A stretch of 64,000 bases of DNA from contig CM060731.1 of assembly GCA_030704615.1 (NCBI GenBank), forward strand, positions 95,026,756 to 95,090,755, read 5' to 3'. Below are positions 21,464 to 34,234 of this stretch, piece after piece. The stretch comes from Takakia lepidozioides (Eukaryota; Streptophyta; Takakiopsida; Takakiales; Takakiaceae). The translations under genes were made by a program, and so were the position numbers. Below the pieces are notes generated by a model. The model saw nothing but the letters and a program-made list of their open reading frames with translations. It was not told the origin of the DNA and made no database searches. How positions within the stretch are numbered: the first letter of the stretch is position 1; each line of letters begins with the position of its first letter.

Positions 21464-24400
21464 TCACTGGTCCCCTGGATCCATATTCAGAAGAGTGTGA
21501 ACCTCCTGGGGGCTCAACCCTGGTGCATGTATGAAGTGATGAGTTGTGGAATTACAACGGAGTCTCTTTAGGTACACGTAGTACAAATGCTTGCAAGGGC
21601 AGTATGATGCCCCCTTGTTCGCCATGATCTGGAAGTCGGTGCAATTGCAGGTGGGTAATTTGAAATGGTGATGGTGTACACCTCATTGCGAACAGCTGAG
21701 CCCGCCGTGGCCATCTGATACACACGCCCGAATCCTGGTGGGGGCACTTCTGTCGAGCTCTGGATTGTACAGTTCATCCGAAGTGCATTCCCCATCCTTG
21801 TCTCGTTCACTTTTGAGGGAGGTCGCCGCCTCTTCGGTTTCCCCCAACGGTGTGTAGGATGCTTAGAGCTGTCGTGTCCCATTGTTCTTGCTCTCACAGG
21901 GGTCGGTGGTGGAGGCTGTGGAAGCGGAAATGGTTGTCTGGGCACGTCAGTGCGCTGCACCATCCGAAATCCTGCGGCGGTAAGGGCGTCGGCCTCAACC
22001 TGACTCAGATCGCAGCCTGGTTCCACCGGCCACACCGGGGGAGCCTCTGGCATTGTCTGTATGCCGTACTTGGGCTTTCCATACACGCAAGTCATAATGT
22101 CGTGCCTGCAGAACCAGAACTGGGTGGTTGTCGCCTCCGCAAACTTTGCATGGACAAATCTTCCTGTAAAAGTAGGAGCAGGGACAGCCCCATCTGGATT
22201 CCTCCTTATCATCTCTAAACAACGTTGCCGTGTATCCACACGAATTGCGGAACACCTTCCTCGAAACGACGGCTTTGTGCGAGCAATTCTCCACTGTGAG
22301 GCAGACACAGTCGTCTCCACAATGGCTTGGCCATACTGCATAACAGCGGGCGGAATGTGGGGCAAGGGAGCGGTGGGAATTTGTTGCACGAAATCCCCGG
22401 TTGAAGGCGACGGCGATCTGGAATTTCTTGGGCTTCCACTGCTGGAAGACACATTGTGCGGCAACATGACGGGACCTCGAGGTGCTGTCCGAATGTTCCT
22501 GTCGGATCTCCAGGAATCCTCTTCGCACCCGGGTTCCTCTTCAATCCTCCGCCTGACAGGGCGAGTCCGGACGTCCCCCTCTAGGTGTTCACCTCTGCGG
22601 TGCAGAGGCGTCCCTTTGATCTTCTCTCGCAATGCTGTCGCCCATTTCACTGGATTCTTGGACCTCGAAGCTGTTCGTACCAACAATTCCTCCCTGTCCG
22701 GCCCAAAGCCCCATTGTTTGCCGCTCAGGAACTTGTAGTACGTGGCTTGCTGCATGATTGCTCTGTCGATGTCCTCCGTTGTGGCCGTCACTACGTCCAC
22801 CAGATGTGCGGCAGAAGACGCTCGCCAGGAGGAGTGGACCGATTCTGCCATATTCGTGTTCGGCATGTCCGTGTCGGAATCCAAGCACCGCTCCTAGAAG
22901 GACACAAACAACGGTGAGGGACCAATCGAAATGTCCGTAACAGAAAGACAAATGAACGAAAATGACAGCAGCCTACCTCCCGCATGTACTGTCCGAACTG
23001 TCGATACCGAAAATGCCACCACCCCAACCAGCTGTGCAATGCTCCCAGATTGGTTGTCTCCACTGCACCTGACGTGTTCCACCAAGCCTCGATGATAGCA
23101 AACTTAACCTCCGCGTCATCAAATGTGGGTGCATCCTTCCACGCCGTACAAAGGACACGGTGTTCAGCCTGGAATGAGCTAGCAACAAATTTGGTAGTGT
23201 AGTGGGATAGACTCTGCATCCAATGGAATCCACAGGATCTCTCTTTCCCCTCCATTGGAACATTGGGGTCCTCACCGTACACACGCCGCACCGCTGCCCA
23301 GTTGGCCTGAGCGTTGTCTGCCATGAATCCCCTGAAATTGGGCTCTGGCAATCCCGCCCTTGCCATCTGCTGGTTTATGCCCTCCCACAGATGCATCTCG
23401 GACTGTGTGTCCTCCCCTTTCATCTCGCAGATTGCAATCGTCATGAGCCTCTTGGAGTGATAGTCATAAACATGCGCACCCATAGTCACCCACTGATGGT
23501 TTGTAATTCGCTTGATGTGATCAAACATCACCCAAGCATTCGACAAGTTTCCAGTTGTCATGCGAGTGACCAAGTCGACTCCACTCCCAGGCCCACACGT
23601 CGACATTTTGAAAATGTAACAACGATCGGATTCGCTGCCTTGCCCTGGAAACCTGCTACCTTGGATGTAGTCATATCCAGTCATTCGTTTCACCTCCAGG
23701 ATTGAGTACATGTCCGACCCCCTGCCGAACTCCTGCTTGCAAGATACGATGTGATTCCGCACATTCGGACTACAAACGTGCGAGACGGACTCCAAGAGGT
23801 CACGCATCTCGTCTTCGGTCAAGGGCTCTCGGTCGGAACCATCTTCAGACATGATTTTGCCAAGAGCAATCTTGTGGGCTGCCTTCAGCTGAATCTGCTT
23901 TGGTCTGGCTCCGGGGCTCAATTTCACCTCCTCTTTTATGATGTCGTGTGCTTCCTGCACAGCCTCACGCATGTTGCCTCTCGCCAAGGGGTGGCAGTGG
24001 ACCCCAACGTGTATGCAAGCTCTAGTCAAGTCCGGGAGCAAATGGATAACGTAATATTGCTTGGCTCTGCACATGGACATGCACGTCGGTGGTTCTTTGC
24101 AATGTGCACACTTGAAAGAACCCGCAGGAGCTTGGCTGAGACAATGAATGGATGATGCGTTGTGCCAGTCCAATCCGTCTCGTTTCTCCGCCCTCCTTTG
24201 GAGAGAAAGTGGAAGCAGGTGGGATTGAGGCACCTCAGCTTCCCCGCACAGAGGACATATCGTACACGAACACCATCAGCAATTTTCGTGCTACTGGTCT
24301 TCGTCACACACCAGGGGTGTCCGTCATGCTTTCGATCCATGTCTGTTAACATCCCCGAGGCTTTCTTTGACGAAGAAACAGGTGGAAACTCGAAGATGAC

Positions 24401-25285
24401 ATTGCCATCGACTTCGGGAGGCAGAAAAGTTACCTTTCTGACTGGGAATTTGGCATAGTCGAGAGCAGCCAGCTCGGAGCGAGAACCATCGAGGTGATGT
24501 TGTCGTAGGAGCTGCACAATGGACCGGGTTGGAGTTATGCTCGAGGGCACATGCGTAGCACCTACAGAGACGTCCATGCCGGATTTGAACGACCGTGTGG
24601 AGGACATGGGTACCTCAATGCAATCATCTTCCTCGTCGGAAATGTCGAATACGTCCACACGAGAAGCTATGGAGGGTCTTGACGGTCCAGGTCGGGAATG
24701 ATTATCGTTGCATACCTCTCTGTTGGCAGTGGCCGCCTCTCGGTTTCCGGACTCCTTTGTGGATGGTGTGGGCAGCGACTGATTCGGAAAGGGAATGGGC
24801 ATTCCCACAGCTCGGTACAGGATGGTGTCTGACGGGGGAACGTGCCATTCGATTCCGCAACCTCCGTCGTTACCTAGCACGACAATGGTCTCGTCAACCT
24901 GTCCAGGAACATCCTTCCTTTCTTCTTCCAAATAAACTGTGCCCGGTTTGAGCTTGAATTTGGAACAAAGGTAAGTTTCAGTCACTCTGCAAAGTCCTCC
25001 CTCGTTTGGGATCCAGGCTCTCCCAAGTTGCGGAGGACAGCAAACTATAGCGTAGGAATTCGGAGCCATCGAACACCGCACGGAGTTGGCAAGTGCGAGG
25101 TTCAGTATAGCGACAGACCAAGGCTCACAGGCACCATCTAAGTGGATCTGCGGAGTCCATCGACAATTGGAAGTCGCACATTGAAGTGGAAAGTATTGTT
25201 TCAAGCTACATGCATGAAGGTGGGAGGTTTGATTCCATAGCCAGTGAGTAGGACAATGATGGCCGATTCGGCGACGAAATAACAT
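21464..25285 (-). CDS. Mutator-like transposase with SWIM finger (subfamily B)
   Basis: Minus strand, two coding exons. Exon 1 (25285 to about 22977) has an N-terminal region without a known domain, an acidic linker (DISDEEDDCIEV), then a Cys/His-rich DNA-binding domain of WRKY/GCM1 type (KHDGHPWC, LRCLNPTCFHF, FKCAHCKEPP, final H-x-H in IHVGVHCHP). The MULE DDE core follows: first Asp in VMFDHIKR, then LMTIAICEMKGED, second Asp in FMADNAQANWAAV, then CGFHW. A GT-AG intron of about 80 bp separates exon 2 (about 22890-21464), which ends with a SWIM finger, CNCTDF...CPCKHLYYVYLKRL, and stops at 21464. Two single-base frame changes are seen, near 24140 and just before SWIM near 21655. It probably catalyses excision and integration of the element. 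The start codon is uncertain. Confidence 0.75.
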
Positions 25286-25494
25286 CTCCTGACAGTTTCT
25301 CCTGAGGGTGGATCCAGCAGTATTCTCGGTGCAGACAGGAACGTTCGCACTGACAAGTGCCAGGACTGCTGGTTAAAACGGTCAGACAACCAAGTTGTGC
25401 TCATCAAGACTGGCCGCAATTGTGTTGTTTCGGAACAATGCAACCCATTGAGGTTCCAGATTTCCCGTCACGAGTGATTCTGTCGATTGCTGGT
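25286..25494. promoter_or_regulatory. Upstream region of the element 2 transposase
   Basis: Short non-coding stretch between the transposase start and the palindromic array. No TATA box is obvious. The promoter role is inferred from the divergent gene layout. Confidence 0.3.
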
Positions 25495-27300
25495 GGACGG
25501 AAATACGGCGCCGCATTTCCGTATTGCATCTTGGTCATGCAACAGAGCGACGGAAATGCGGCACCGAGTTTCCGTCCGGGGGAAACCTTTATACTCTCCA
25601 GAACGGAAATGCGGTAACGCATTTCCATCCAGCAAGCACGGTATGTGAAGGTGGAACGGAAATGCGGTACCGCATTTCCGTTCTGATTGAGATTTATGAA
25701 CAACGGGAACAGAAATGCGGCACCGCATTTCCGTCCGAGTCGCACTTTTCGACATTCCAGAACGGGAATGCGGTGCCGCATTTCCATTTTGTATCTGATG
25801 CATGGAGCTGAGGGATAGAAATGCTGCAGCACATTTCCGTCCTTAAAAGACATTCATACTCTCGAGAACGGAAATGCGGTACCGCATTTTCATTCAACAA
25901 GCACGGTATGTGAAGGTGGAACGGAAATGCGGTACCGCATTTCCGTTCTGATTGAGAATTATGAACAACGGGAACAGAAATGCGGCACCGCATTTCCGTC
26001 AAAGTCGCACTTTTCGACATTCCATAAAGGAAATGCGGCGCCGCATTTCCATTTTGTATCTGATGCCTGGAGCCGAGTAAGATTCCGACAGCTTCATACA
26101 GCGCAATTCCGACCGGTTGAGACATTCACACTATCCAGAACGGAAATGCGGCACCGCATTTCCGTTCTGACTGAAAATCGTGAACTATCTGAACTGAAAT
26201 GCGGCACCGTATTTCCATCCGAGTCGCACCTACCATCATTCCAGAACGGAAATGCGGCACCGCATTTCCGTTCTGACTGAAAATCGTGAACCATCGGAAC
26301 TGAAATTGCGGCAACGTATTTCCATCCGAGTCGCACCTACCATCAGGCCAGAACGGAAATGCGGCACCGCATTTCCGTTCTGACTGAAAATCGTGAACCA
26401 TCGGAACTGAATTGCGGCAACGCATTTCCATCCGAGTCGCACCTCCCAACATTCCAGAACGGAATGTATTAGATTTAAAAGGGAAATGCGGCACCGCATT
26501 TCCGTTCTGATGAAATATCCTGAAACATCGGAATTGAAATGCGGTACCGCATTTCCGTCGGAGTCCCACCATCCGACATTCCAAAACGGAAATGCGGCAC
26601 CGCATTTCCGTTTTGTATGTGAGGCATGGAGCTGTGGAACGAAAATGCGGGAAGGCATTTCCGCCAGCGTCAGACGTTAATACTCTACAGAACGGAAATG
26701 CGGTACCGCATTTCCATTCTGACTGAAAATCGTGCGCAACGGGTACAGAAATGCGGCACCGCATTTCCGTTCGAGTCGCACCTTCCGACATTCTCGAACG
26801 GAAATGCGGCGCCGCATTTCCGTTTTGTATATTCGGCCTGGAGCTGTGCTACGGAAATGTGTTGCCGCATTTCCATCCATGTGAGACCTTCAACCTTTCC
26901 AGACCGGAAATGCGACACCGCATTTCTGTCCAGGTGAGACCTCTATACTTTCCCGAACGGAAATGTGGCACGGCATTTCCATTCATCAACTAACGTATGT
27001 GAAGTGGGAACGGAAATGCGGCGCCGCATTTCCCTTCTGAATCTCATACTTGGAGCTGTGGGACGGAAATGCGGCGCCGCATTTCCCTTCTGAATCTCAT
27101 ACTTGGAGCTGTGGGACGGAAATGCGGCACCGTATTTCCGTTCAACAACTAAGGTATGTGAAGGTGGAACGGAAATGCGGTGCCGCATTTTCTTCCAACA
27201 AGTACGGATGTGTAGCAGAGTGATCGTACTTAACGGAAATGCGGCGCCGCATTCGCATTCTCGCTCCAACTCATCAGACGCTGGGACGGAAATGCCTTGA
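25495..27300. repeat. Palindromic array between the divergent genes, subfamily B type
   Basis: About thirty copies of a near-perfect palindrome, AAATGCGGCACCGCATTT with central variants GCGC, GTAC and GTGC, usually as GGAAATGCGG...CCGCATTTCC, spaced about 50-100 bp apart. Linkers such as GAGTCGCACTTTCGACATT recur. Overlapping open frames on both strands reflect the repeat, not genes. It occupies the same place as the arrays at 46255-48450 and 58672-59015. Confidence 0.9.
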
Positions 27301-27690
27301 AATGTGAACACGTGGAGCAACGGAATTGCTGCACATGTCGGCACTCTATCTGACTGAAGGGGCATGAGGCGGCGCGGCCTGACCGTTGGATAATGATGTT
27401 TGATTTTCGGACGGCGGGCGTACCCTCAACGATTCGAATTTCGTAATGACGCAAACTCCACGAGGAGACACTTTCGTCCAACCTTTCGAACCCAAGTGGT
27501 GCATCACCGCCGTTTCATCTACTTTTGTCGTGTCTCCTCAGTCACCCCTCTCGCGCCCTTTCCATCTGCACTCTTTGCCCCTTTTCCCTCTCTCTGTTCT
27601 TCTTATGCTCGAACCTGAGAGGGGGGAGTTCGTGCACCAGACAGGAGACCTCGTCGCAAGCTCCGGAAATTATACTTCGGACGTAGGCCA
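27301..27690 (+). promoter_or_regulatory. Putative promoter/5' leader of the element 2 methyltransferase gene
   Basis: A pyrimidine-rich stretch (27530-27600) lies upstream of the ATG at 27691. No canonical TATA box was seen. Assigned from position. Confidence 0.35.
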
Positions 27691-30600
27691 ATGCCGAAGG
27701 GGAGGAAGCAGATGCGTCTACAGGAGGAGATTGCCATCTCCGAGCAGCAGGCCACTCAGGCAACCCAGCCACCAGTGAGAGCTCCATGCGATCGGGCTGC
27801 GCGCAGCTGATCGAGCACCGAACCCCCCATTTTGCTTCTGTAATTCTTAGACTGAATGCTAGGAGACTTGAATGCAGAACATGTTTGCATGCCTAACAGG
27901 AAAGGTGGACGTGCTGGAGGGATCGCAGGAATCCGAAGAGCCGCAGGAAGAGTCCGAGGAGCTAGCTGCAGCACGTACACCCACCCGATCCCCGAGCGCG
28001 GGTACTCCTGCCGGGCCTAGCCCTCTGCGATTCAAAGACGCGTCTTCGAAGGGCAAGTTCAAAGTCTCAGAGATCGACTCGCGTTCTTCGATCATGGAGA
28101 ATCGCCAGCAGGGGTCGGGCCCTTCTCCAGCAAAGTCGAAGAAGAAGCAGCCCGTCCCTCTACTGGCTTCTGAACCGGCTCAGGCCGATTCACCCCCCCC
28201 AACGCGAATGAAGCAGCAGGGTAGAAGACAGATTCTATTGCAGCAGACACCTTCACCTGCAAGGATGAGGAAGCAGAAGGCAATCAGGGCGACGGCCGAA
28301 CAATCTCCCGCAAAACCGCTTCCACGAGCTGAAGCTCAGTTCCTGGAGGATTTCCCGCCTGCAGATGTTGGGGCCGACTCTGCTGCAGCGAAGGCAATGG
28401 GATCGACCGTTGATCTCGATTTGGTACCGGAGGAGGGTGCTGCCGCTGAACGTTCGCAGGCAGACCTCACCACCGATGAGCTAGCAGGCCCGGAGGAGGC
28501 CTCTGCAGTGGCAGAATTGCCCGCACACAGGCCCCAGAGTGCAGCTCCAGTTGAGGATGCTCCACCTGCTCAGCCACTACCTGCACCTACAGACATGTCT
28601 CCGGAGGATTTCAAAAGTGCAGCGGATAAAATGTTGGAGGAGACACACAGTAGCATTGGCAGAGTTCTGGGCAGCAGGGTATTCCAGCGGACTCTTCGAA
28701 TCCCACTCTGTCGCATGGTCTCCCTTCCCATCGTCAGGCAGGCCCTTCCCGGAGATGTGGATAAGCTCAAGTTCGCATTTCGAGAAGGGTACCGTCTGGG
28801 ATCGGCAGCGTTTTACGTTTCCATAGAGAATGAGGACGGCGAAACCCGTGGACCCACTGCCGATGAATTGTCAACGTGGGATACCCACTGGCACACTCGC
28901 AACCACGAATTCGAGGCGACGCTGAAGGGTGATCCCGACTTCGGCCATATGTCGGGAAAAATGTTCTTTGTGTGGGACGGGAATCACCGACTTCTCGCCT
29001 GGTGGGAGTACATCAAGCAGAACCATGCCAAGCACATTGGCTGGCATTACATGGTGGAGTGTGTCATCCTCAAGGTGAAGGCGGCAGACTCCTCCCTCCT
29101 CAAGAATGCCATGGCGGACCTCAACTCGTAAGATACTCATACCCTCCCTAGCACATTCGAAATGCGGTGCCGCATTTCGGTTTCCATTCTGGTTTGATTC
29201 CGTGCTTCCGTGTACTGAACTGGAGAGTGTGCCTTGCAGGGTCACTGAGAATGCGTACGTGCATACCCACATGGCACATATGCTGTACAGGGTGAGGAAA
29301 ACTGGTCTTACTGATCCGCAGATGTTTGCGGAAATGCTGGAGCCGGAGCTCATTCAGAAAGCCGTTGCAAAAACAGACCGGACATGGTATCGTCTCACTA
29401 TGGATGGAATGGTGGAGGTGATATACGAAGTAAGTCGTGCTCCAATTTCCCTCTGCTCATCCTTCCCCAATTTCCAGTAATGTTTCCACATGAATCGAAT
29501 GTAACGCTTCTGCATGTTTTTGTTGGCAGTCAAACATCAAGCTGGATTTGGCCCATGCCAAACGCTTCTTCATGGAAAGTGAGGGGCAGGTCAAAACGTT
29601 GCAGTCATTGACTGAGCACTTGAAGGAAGCCGGTGTCAAGTCCAGAACCAAATACAAGTCAAAGCTTGTGAAGCTGGTGGCAATTGCAGATCCGGCACTT
29701 GGAAAGGACTTCATCCCCGAGATTGCAAAACACTATTCTCGGGCCATGCAGCCGACCATGCAATTGGAGAAACTGCATCACCTCTCAACGGCATGTGTGG
29801 AGGCGAAAGAGAAGGTGAGGTTTCAATGCACTGAATTTCCTTCCTAGCAATAGCCACTCTCTTCCAGCCACTGACATTGGATCGGAAATGGCAGACACGG
29901 TGGCTGTCGATCTGGAATGCATCCGAGAGCATAAGGACAATGTGGTCTTTTCCACTGGAAGTTTCCGACCCTGCAGTGGATGTGTGGCTCAACCGCATGA
30001 CTTGGTGGTTCCAGGTAATTCAAGGTACTTCCCCAGATTTGCTTTTCTGACATGAATTCCCTGAACTGCTACGTGACAATGCATTTGGGAATGGCAGGTA
30101 ATGTCGAATGCAAAGGAGCAAGTCGTAATGCACACAAATTCGTTCGGCTTGTACGTCAAATGGGATGGAACACAGACATTGGAAGACTACGTGACACGTT
30201 TCAGATGTGCGTACAAGGACAACCTTTTCGCCAGAGAGCTACAGACAGCAAGAAGGAGCGTGGAGTTTACACATCAGGAGGGAGCGGGGAAAGCTGCAAT
30301 GCGAATTGTTTACAGGTGAAGCACAGCTGCCCTTGTATGCGAAGCCTGGTTACGAGGTTTGTCTCGGAAATGCGGCACCGCATTCGCATTTTATGTTTTC
30401 GGTGGCACTCTGCCAGTAGGTTGGTCTCAAGTTTTGCTCACGCATGCTGACTGCCTTGCAGGTATATGAAATACGTGCTCCTTCAGACAGGGGCCCTGGC
30501 TCAAGAGCCCCCGTTCTTCATGGCTTGGACCGTGGCGGGCCCAAGCTGTGTCTACACACCCGAGATGCAGAAACAATGGCATCCCGCGCATCTCGTTGGA

Positions 30601-32814
30601 TGCCCGTGGTACCTGGACATGTCTGGCGGTATTGTTGACGAGTCTGAGAAAGATCTGCACGCCTTGGCAGAAGAGAAGAGAAAGGAAAGACGTGTCCCTG
30701 CTGGGCCAAAGTCGGCAAAGGAATCTGCTGCTCTGGAAGAATCCAGAAAGGCAGCTGAGATGGCACAAAAGACGGTGGATGCAGCTGTGCAGGCCCAACA
30801 GAAGGGGTCGAAGAAGAGGACTCGCCAGCAAGGAGCAGCTGTTGTGACACCCGCCAAAACGAAGAAGCAGAAACAGCCTGTTCAGGAAGAGGGTGAGGAA
30901 GAGGACTCCGATGGAGACTTTGCAACCAGCCCACCCCCCCAAACGCAGGCTGCCTCCCCTGTGCCCACCGTTGTCACCAGAGGCACGAGAACTGGCTCGG
31001 CAAAGAAGGCACTCTTCAACCCCCCAGGGGGCACCCTTTCGAGCCGGTGGAAATGAAGAGGCCGAAAGTGGCTCCCGAAACAGTAGTCCAGTGTGTAAAT
31101 GAGAGTTTCTTGGCGGCTTTGGATGGACGGGCAGCCAAGTTGGCATACATGAAGACCATGGAGGGTCTGAAGGGCAGAGCACTGAAGAAGGCGACTGCCG
31201 AAGAGCCTTCCGACACCCCAGGATTTCAGAATATGGTCTCGTTCTTTGAGAGGGTGTGTGCAGACAAGGATTGTAGGAGGGGCGGAAATGCCACCGAGTG
31301 GTCTTGCGATATGATCATCTTGGATATTCCGGACGGAGAGCCTGTGGAAGGACTGCAAGCTTTGCCATCTTGGAACAGGTACTCGGAGGACTTTTGGAAG
31401 AAAGGATTCGGGCTTGCCCGCATGGTGTTGGACGACAGAGGCTGTGTGGTTGTCCTGGCGAGCAGAGGAAAAAACACTCAGACAGGAATTGCGAAGTGGA
31501 CCCGCAAGAGCGCCGTCCCGATTCTGAAAAAGAAGTGGACGTGCATCAACACACTGGGCCTTCGGTCGGAAGGGAAGAAGGTGATTACGACACTGGCACT
31601 CGTCCATTCATTTGCTTGGGTGCTTTCAAATGCGGTGCCGCATTCGGTTTCTAATCGTTTTCCCCCTGTGTATGCAGACGAAGCAGTTCGATGCATACTG
31701 CTTTGTGAAGGAAAACTCCACCTTTGCTTTCCGGAAGGAGGGAGGAAAGGTTGACCCGAACTGCGACCCACTCGATTACGACGTTCTGTTCAACAACGTT
31801 CCCAAGGAACTTCTCCCTCATAGCCTCACTTCAACGGAACCCCTGCGGTACTCACGGACTCGGAGCCCTGCCTTCATTCAGACAATTATGGAGACATGCA
31901 CAGACGTGGAGGGCACAGTGCTGGACCTCATCTGTGGGACAGGTATGCAGAATCTTGATCTCTGCTGTTCTGCAAATTCTCGTTAGGATGTAGTTCGCAA
32001 CATCTGAAGCGCCATGTGGTAATGTGTGGATGGCATTGTAACAGGTGCCTCAATGTGGGCTGGGCGGTTTTCCGACCGGCACCTCTTTGCCTACGAGGAG
32101 GATTCATCCGTGTGGGGATCCCATCTGGAGGGGCTGCAACGGAATGTGAAGGCTCCCGACAGAGCGGAAGTCTCCTCGGATTCGTCGGAGTCCGAGGAAG
32201 ACACAGTGGACATTGATGCAGAGGAGAACCCGGAATACGAGTGAGTGCAAACATTGTAAGTTTGCAAAGCCTTCTGGGTCATTTATGTCAAAGGAATTTC
32301 CCGACTGTGGTTCTCATTAGTCTCGTTGATGATTGTCATGTGCAGGATTGCAGGGTCCGGGTCGAAACATGTAGGGCCTACACTTCCTGCCAGGAAGAAT
32401 GTCCCGTTCTTTGCGAGGGCCGACTTCATGACGAGCCCGGTGAGGGACTACTCCCTTCCTAGTTATGCAGCTAAACTCGCAAATACAGCGATTAGAAGAA
32501 GTGAGAATCCCAGTAAAGTAGAGCAGATTTTGGAGAGGGCTAGGGAGGACAGAAGGATAAGGAAAGAGTTGGCAGCAGCTCAGACAGGTAGACGGGTACG
32601 AAAGTACATATGTGATTCAGCGGATGAGAGCGACGCAGACAGGGAGGAGGACGACCCAACGGAGGTGAGATGGACAGTTCCGCAAGGGGAAGATGGGATT
32701 TTTGAAAGCCTGGCCAACGAGCAGTCCGCTGGAGATGAGAGAGGCACTGAGGGGGTGGAGGAGGAGCAGGACAGTCTAGAACAGGATGAGGATTCCGATG
32801 ATTTTCAAGATTAA
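27691..32814 (+). CDS. ParB-like domain / DNA methyltransferase fusion, ten exons (subfamily B)
   Basis: Best copy. Exons: 27691-27774, about 27901-29127, 29240-29429, 29530-29814, 29895-30014, 30098-30315, 30462-31580, 31678-31942, 32045-32240, 32346-32814, all with GT-AG borders. Exon 2 encodes a Lys/Glu/Pro-rich disordered region and then a ParB/sulfiredoxin-type domain (IPLCRMVSLPIVRQALPGD; VWDGNHRLLAW, the counterpart of the ParB GxHRxxA box). Exons 3-6 are a helical linker specific to the family. Exon 7 carries FEPPFFMAW-like sequence, a basic acidic-flanked linker and the motif IV-like CDMIILDIPDGEP. Exon 8 ends with motif I, VLDLICGTG, split by an intron, continuing as GASMWAGRFSDRHLFAYEED in exon 9. 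Motif IV before motif I is the permuted order of beta-class N6/N4 amino-methyltransferases. Exon 10 has NVPFFARADFM and an acidic tail. One frameshift lies near 31030 (a C apparently missing). ParB plus amino-methyltransferase fusions are known in phages and bacteria. Target base and activity are unknown. Confidence 0.75.
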
Positions 32815-33735
32815 TAGAATTTTAATGAAGTCTCTGTAAATGTAAATTCTCTTCCAGAGTATATAAAGAAAATTCTGCCCGACATTCGTGACCCCTCTCC
32901 AGTGTGCATTCCAGCCACACAATCGCCCAAACCAGGACGCTCCCAAAATCAGAAATGGGTCAGGGCATTTCCAAAATTTTGGCAACTCTAAGAACCTCTT
33001 TTGGAAATGCGGCACCGCATTTCCAAAACAGGGGAGGGACTAATTTTTCCATTTCAATGTTGGCATAGTAAAAAGTAATCTGAATTGGGAATGCGGTGCC
33101 GCATTTCCAAAATTTCCTTTGTCCACACGCCAGTTTTGGCCTCTCCCGCTCATTGCATGGATGCCACCACGCTTACAGAGGTCGAACAAGGAGGTCGAAC
33201 AAGGAGGCCGACATGGCGGGATTGGAAATGCGGTGCCGCATTTCCATATTGGGGATGGTGGTTGTTCGAACTGCAGACCCATCAACAAAAACTGGCACCG
33301 CATTCCATTGTAAAAAAAAAGTCGATGACGGACATGGAAATGCGGCGCCGCATTTCCAGAACGGACATCGCAATTTGTCAATTTGCAGACCCTCTCTCGG
33401 AAATGCGGTAACGCATTCCATCGCGCTGGTCGGAAATAGGTGCACTTTTCGAAGTGTTGGACGGAAATGCGGCACCGCATTCCCTTGTCCAAAAAGAAGT
33501 TTCCATTGCCAAGCTGGAAATGCGTCGCCGCATTTGCAATGCCAACCTCGTTTTCTGATCAATTTATAGACCCGTGTTGGTATTTCGTGTACCTGGACGG
33601 AAATGATGCACCGCATTTTCTTGTCCCACATGGAAATGCGGTGCCGAATTTCGATGTCCGACATGGAAATGCGGCGCCACATTTCCATGCCGACATGGAA
33701 ATGCGGTGCCGCATTTCAATGTCCGACATGGCGTT
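32815..33735. repeat. Palindromes downstream of the methyltransferase gene in element 2
   Basis: After about 185 bp of AT-rich 3' sequence come some ten AAATGCGGTGCCGCATTT-type palindromes (for example 33005, 33090, 33225, 33340, 33470, 33635-33720). The type is the same as in the central array. Confidence 0.8.
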
Positions 33736-34234
33736 ACTCTGGTATATTCTTGACACATGACTCACATACCGGTTACTCTGCTTTATTCAACCAGACAGAC
33801 AAATTGTAGAAATGAGACATCAAATTGTAAACAGTGGGCCAAATCCGAGAGTTATTCAACACAATGAAACACAGTCATACAGAAGTGAGGTACATTCCAG
33901 GGCACACTCCAGGGCACATTTAAATTTCCCCCGTACAGGATCCTGGACCGATGAAGATTGGCTGCTGCATGAATGTAGCCGTTTCAGTTTCCTACCCTGC
34001 CATGCAAACTATGGGCAGTCACTGCCAGGTGGGCCGATAGCCACTGGACACGACGAAGTCCATCCCCTCTTCGATGTAAATGCGGCGCCGAATTTCCATC
34101 CGGGGGGATGGACTTCGGTGGCAGATCTCAAACTATAACTTGTTGATGAGAAAGATGTATGGCTTCATCCACCGCTGGCGTGATGAACACGTTCCACCTC
34201 CGTCGGTGGGTACGTGTGACCCAGATGCTCCATT
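33736..34234. other. Non-coding spacer in element 2
   Basis: It contains one GTAAATGCGGCGCCGAATTTCC hybrid palindrome near 34078 and no supported gene. Confidence 0.4.

Noticed and set aside
25495-27300. CRISPR array
   Set aside because: Repeats are palindromic with irregular spacing and recurring linkers, in a eukaryotic transposon context without cas genes.
25524-27365. Overlapping frames of 60-220 residues in the subfamily B palindromic array
   Set aside because: Repeated NGNAAPHFR-like translations arise from the palindrome on either strand; no start context or splicing signal supports a gene.
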